In this document: in pieces, positions 63,685-64,000 of the stretch
Layout of the letters: each line of letters opens with the position of its first letter
How positions within the stretch are numbered: position 1 is the stretch's first letter
Source of the DNA: Bdellovibrio bacteriovorus W
Lineage (GTDB): Bacteria > Bdellovibrionota > Bdellovibrionia > Bdellovibrionales > Bdellovibrionaceae
Assembly (NCBI GenBank): GCA_000525675.1
Contig: CP002190.1
Location: 2,232,001 to 2,296,000, forward strand
Direction: 5' to 3'
DNA: 64,000 nucleotides
Notes under the pieces: model-generated
What the model was told of the DNA's origin: nothing
Databases searched by the model: none
What the model saw: only the letters and a program-made list of their open reading frames with translations
Program-made: the position numbers and the translations under genes

Positions 63685-64000
63685 TAAAATTGAACCCTTC
63701 TACTACGAATTTTCGCCCCTTTTAAGAAGCCTTCGTATTTCTGGGTAATCATGTGAGATTGAATCTGCTGCGCAGTATCTAAAGCAACACCCACCAAGAT
63801 CAAAAGGCTTGTTCCACCGAAATGGAAAGGCACATTTAATTGGCTAGTTAAAAGACCAGGCAGGATACAGATCGTGCAAAGATAGATACAACCAAGAACG
63901 TTTACTCTTTCAAGAACGCGTTGGATGTAATCTGCAGTACTCTTACCAGCTCTGATACCAGGAACAAAACCGCCATACTTCTTCAAGTTGTCAGCAACGT
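63684..64000 (-). CDS. secY: Protein translocase subunit SecY, C-terminal part
   Basis: This is the C-terminal part of the SecY channel; the gene continues past the right edge, so only the end is seen. Motifs are [20 protein letters not shown], the last two membrane helices ([33 protein letters not shown]) and the cytoplasmic end [18 protein letters not shown]. It forms the inner-membrane protein-export pore with SecE and SecG. Confidence 0.98.
   Translation of the reverse strand, partial: VADNLKKYGGFVPGIRAGKSTADYIQRVLERVNVLGCIYLCTICILPGLLTSQLNVPFHFGGTSLLILVGVALDTAQQIQSHMITQKYEGFLKGAKIRSRRVQF

Overview
The window looks like a chromosome segment of a Gram-negative bacterium with moderate-to-low GC, most likely Bdellovibrionota or a related deltaproteobacterial lineage. 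That placement is inference: it rests on the outer-membrane and lipoprotein genes, the TIGR03546/TIGR03545 gene pair, and the mix of predator-type secreted proteins with a standard spc/alpha ribosomal operon. No taxonomic search was run.

Bases 1-13 kb form a surface-polysaccharide locus. It opens with the end of a polyprenyl-phosphate sugar transferase. A tightly coupled minus-strand operon follows (glycosyltransferase, membrane GT2, O-antigen ligase/polymerase, Wzz-like chain-length protein, glycosyltransferase). Then come a plus-strand glycosyltransferase plus DUF3473-type polysaccharide deacetylase, and a minus-strand group of leucine-rich-repeat protein, Wzx-type flippase and ATP-grasp ligase. 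An IS3-family element (8081-9452, 3-bp target duplication GAA) lies exactly in the loop of the terminator that once separated the two converging gene groups.

Bases 13-21 kb hold secreted proteins that probably act on the polysaccharide: a possible barrel protein, two GH44-like glycosidases flanking a 551-residue secreted protein of unknown fold, and a convergent GH5 glucanase with an ASH-like N-terminal domain. The unknown protein resembles the C-terminal half of a collagen-like protein encoded 30 kb away (47116-50466), which may define an undescribed domain family.

Bases 21-47 kb are rich in stress and envelope genes: a lipoprotein, tRNA-Arg(TCT), Dps, an XRE regulator, an MgtC/DUF4010 membrane protein bordered by three tandem structured repeats, a large secreted protein, a heavy-metal-type RND pump with TolC partner but no recognisable adaptor, FtsH, a giant cyclic beta-1,2-glucan synthase-like protein (2886 aa), a tandem universal stress protein, a DUF4383-like membrane protein and an AidB-like acyl-CoA dehydrogenase.

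Bases 47-59 kb contain the collagen-like protein, a two-gene HTTM module with a frameshift, mannose-1-phosphate guanylyltransferase, a flippase-like membrane protein, a HAD phosphatase, the TIGR03546/TIGR03545 pair, an (ATCT)10 microsatellite and a TlpA-like thioredoxin. Bases 59.6-64 kb are the minus-strand end of the ribosomal operon: secY, adk, rpmJ, rpsM, rpsK, rpsD, rpoA, rplQ.
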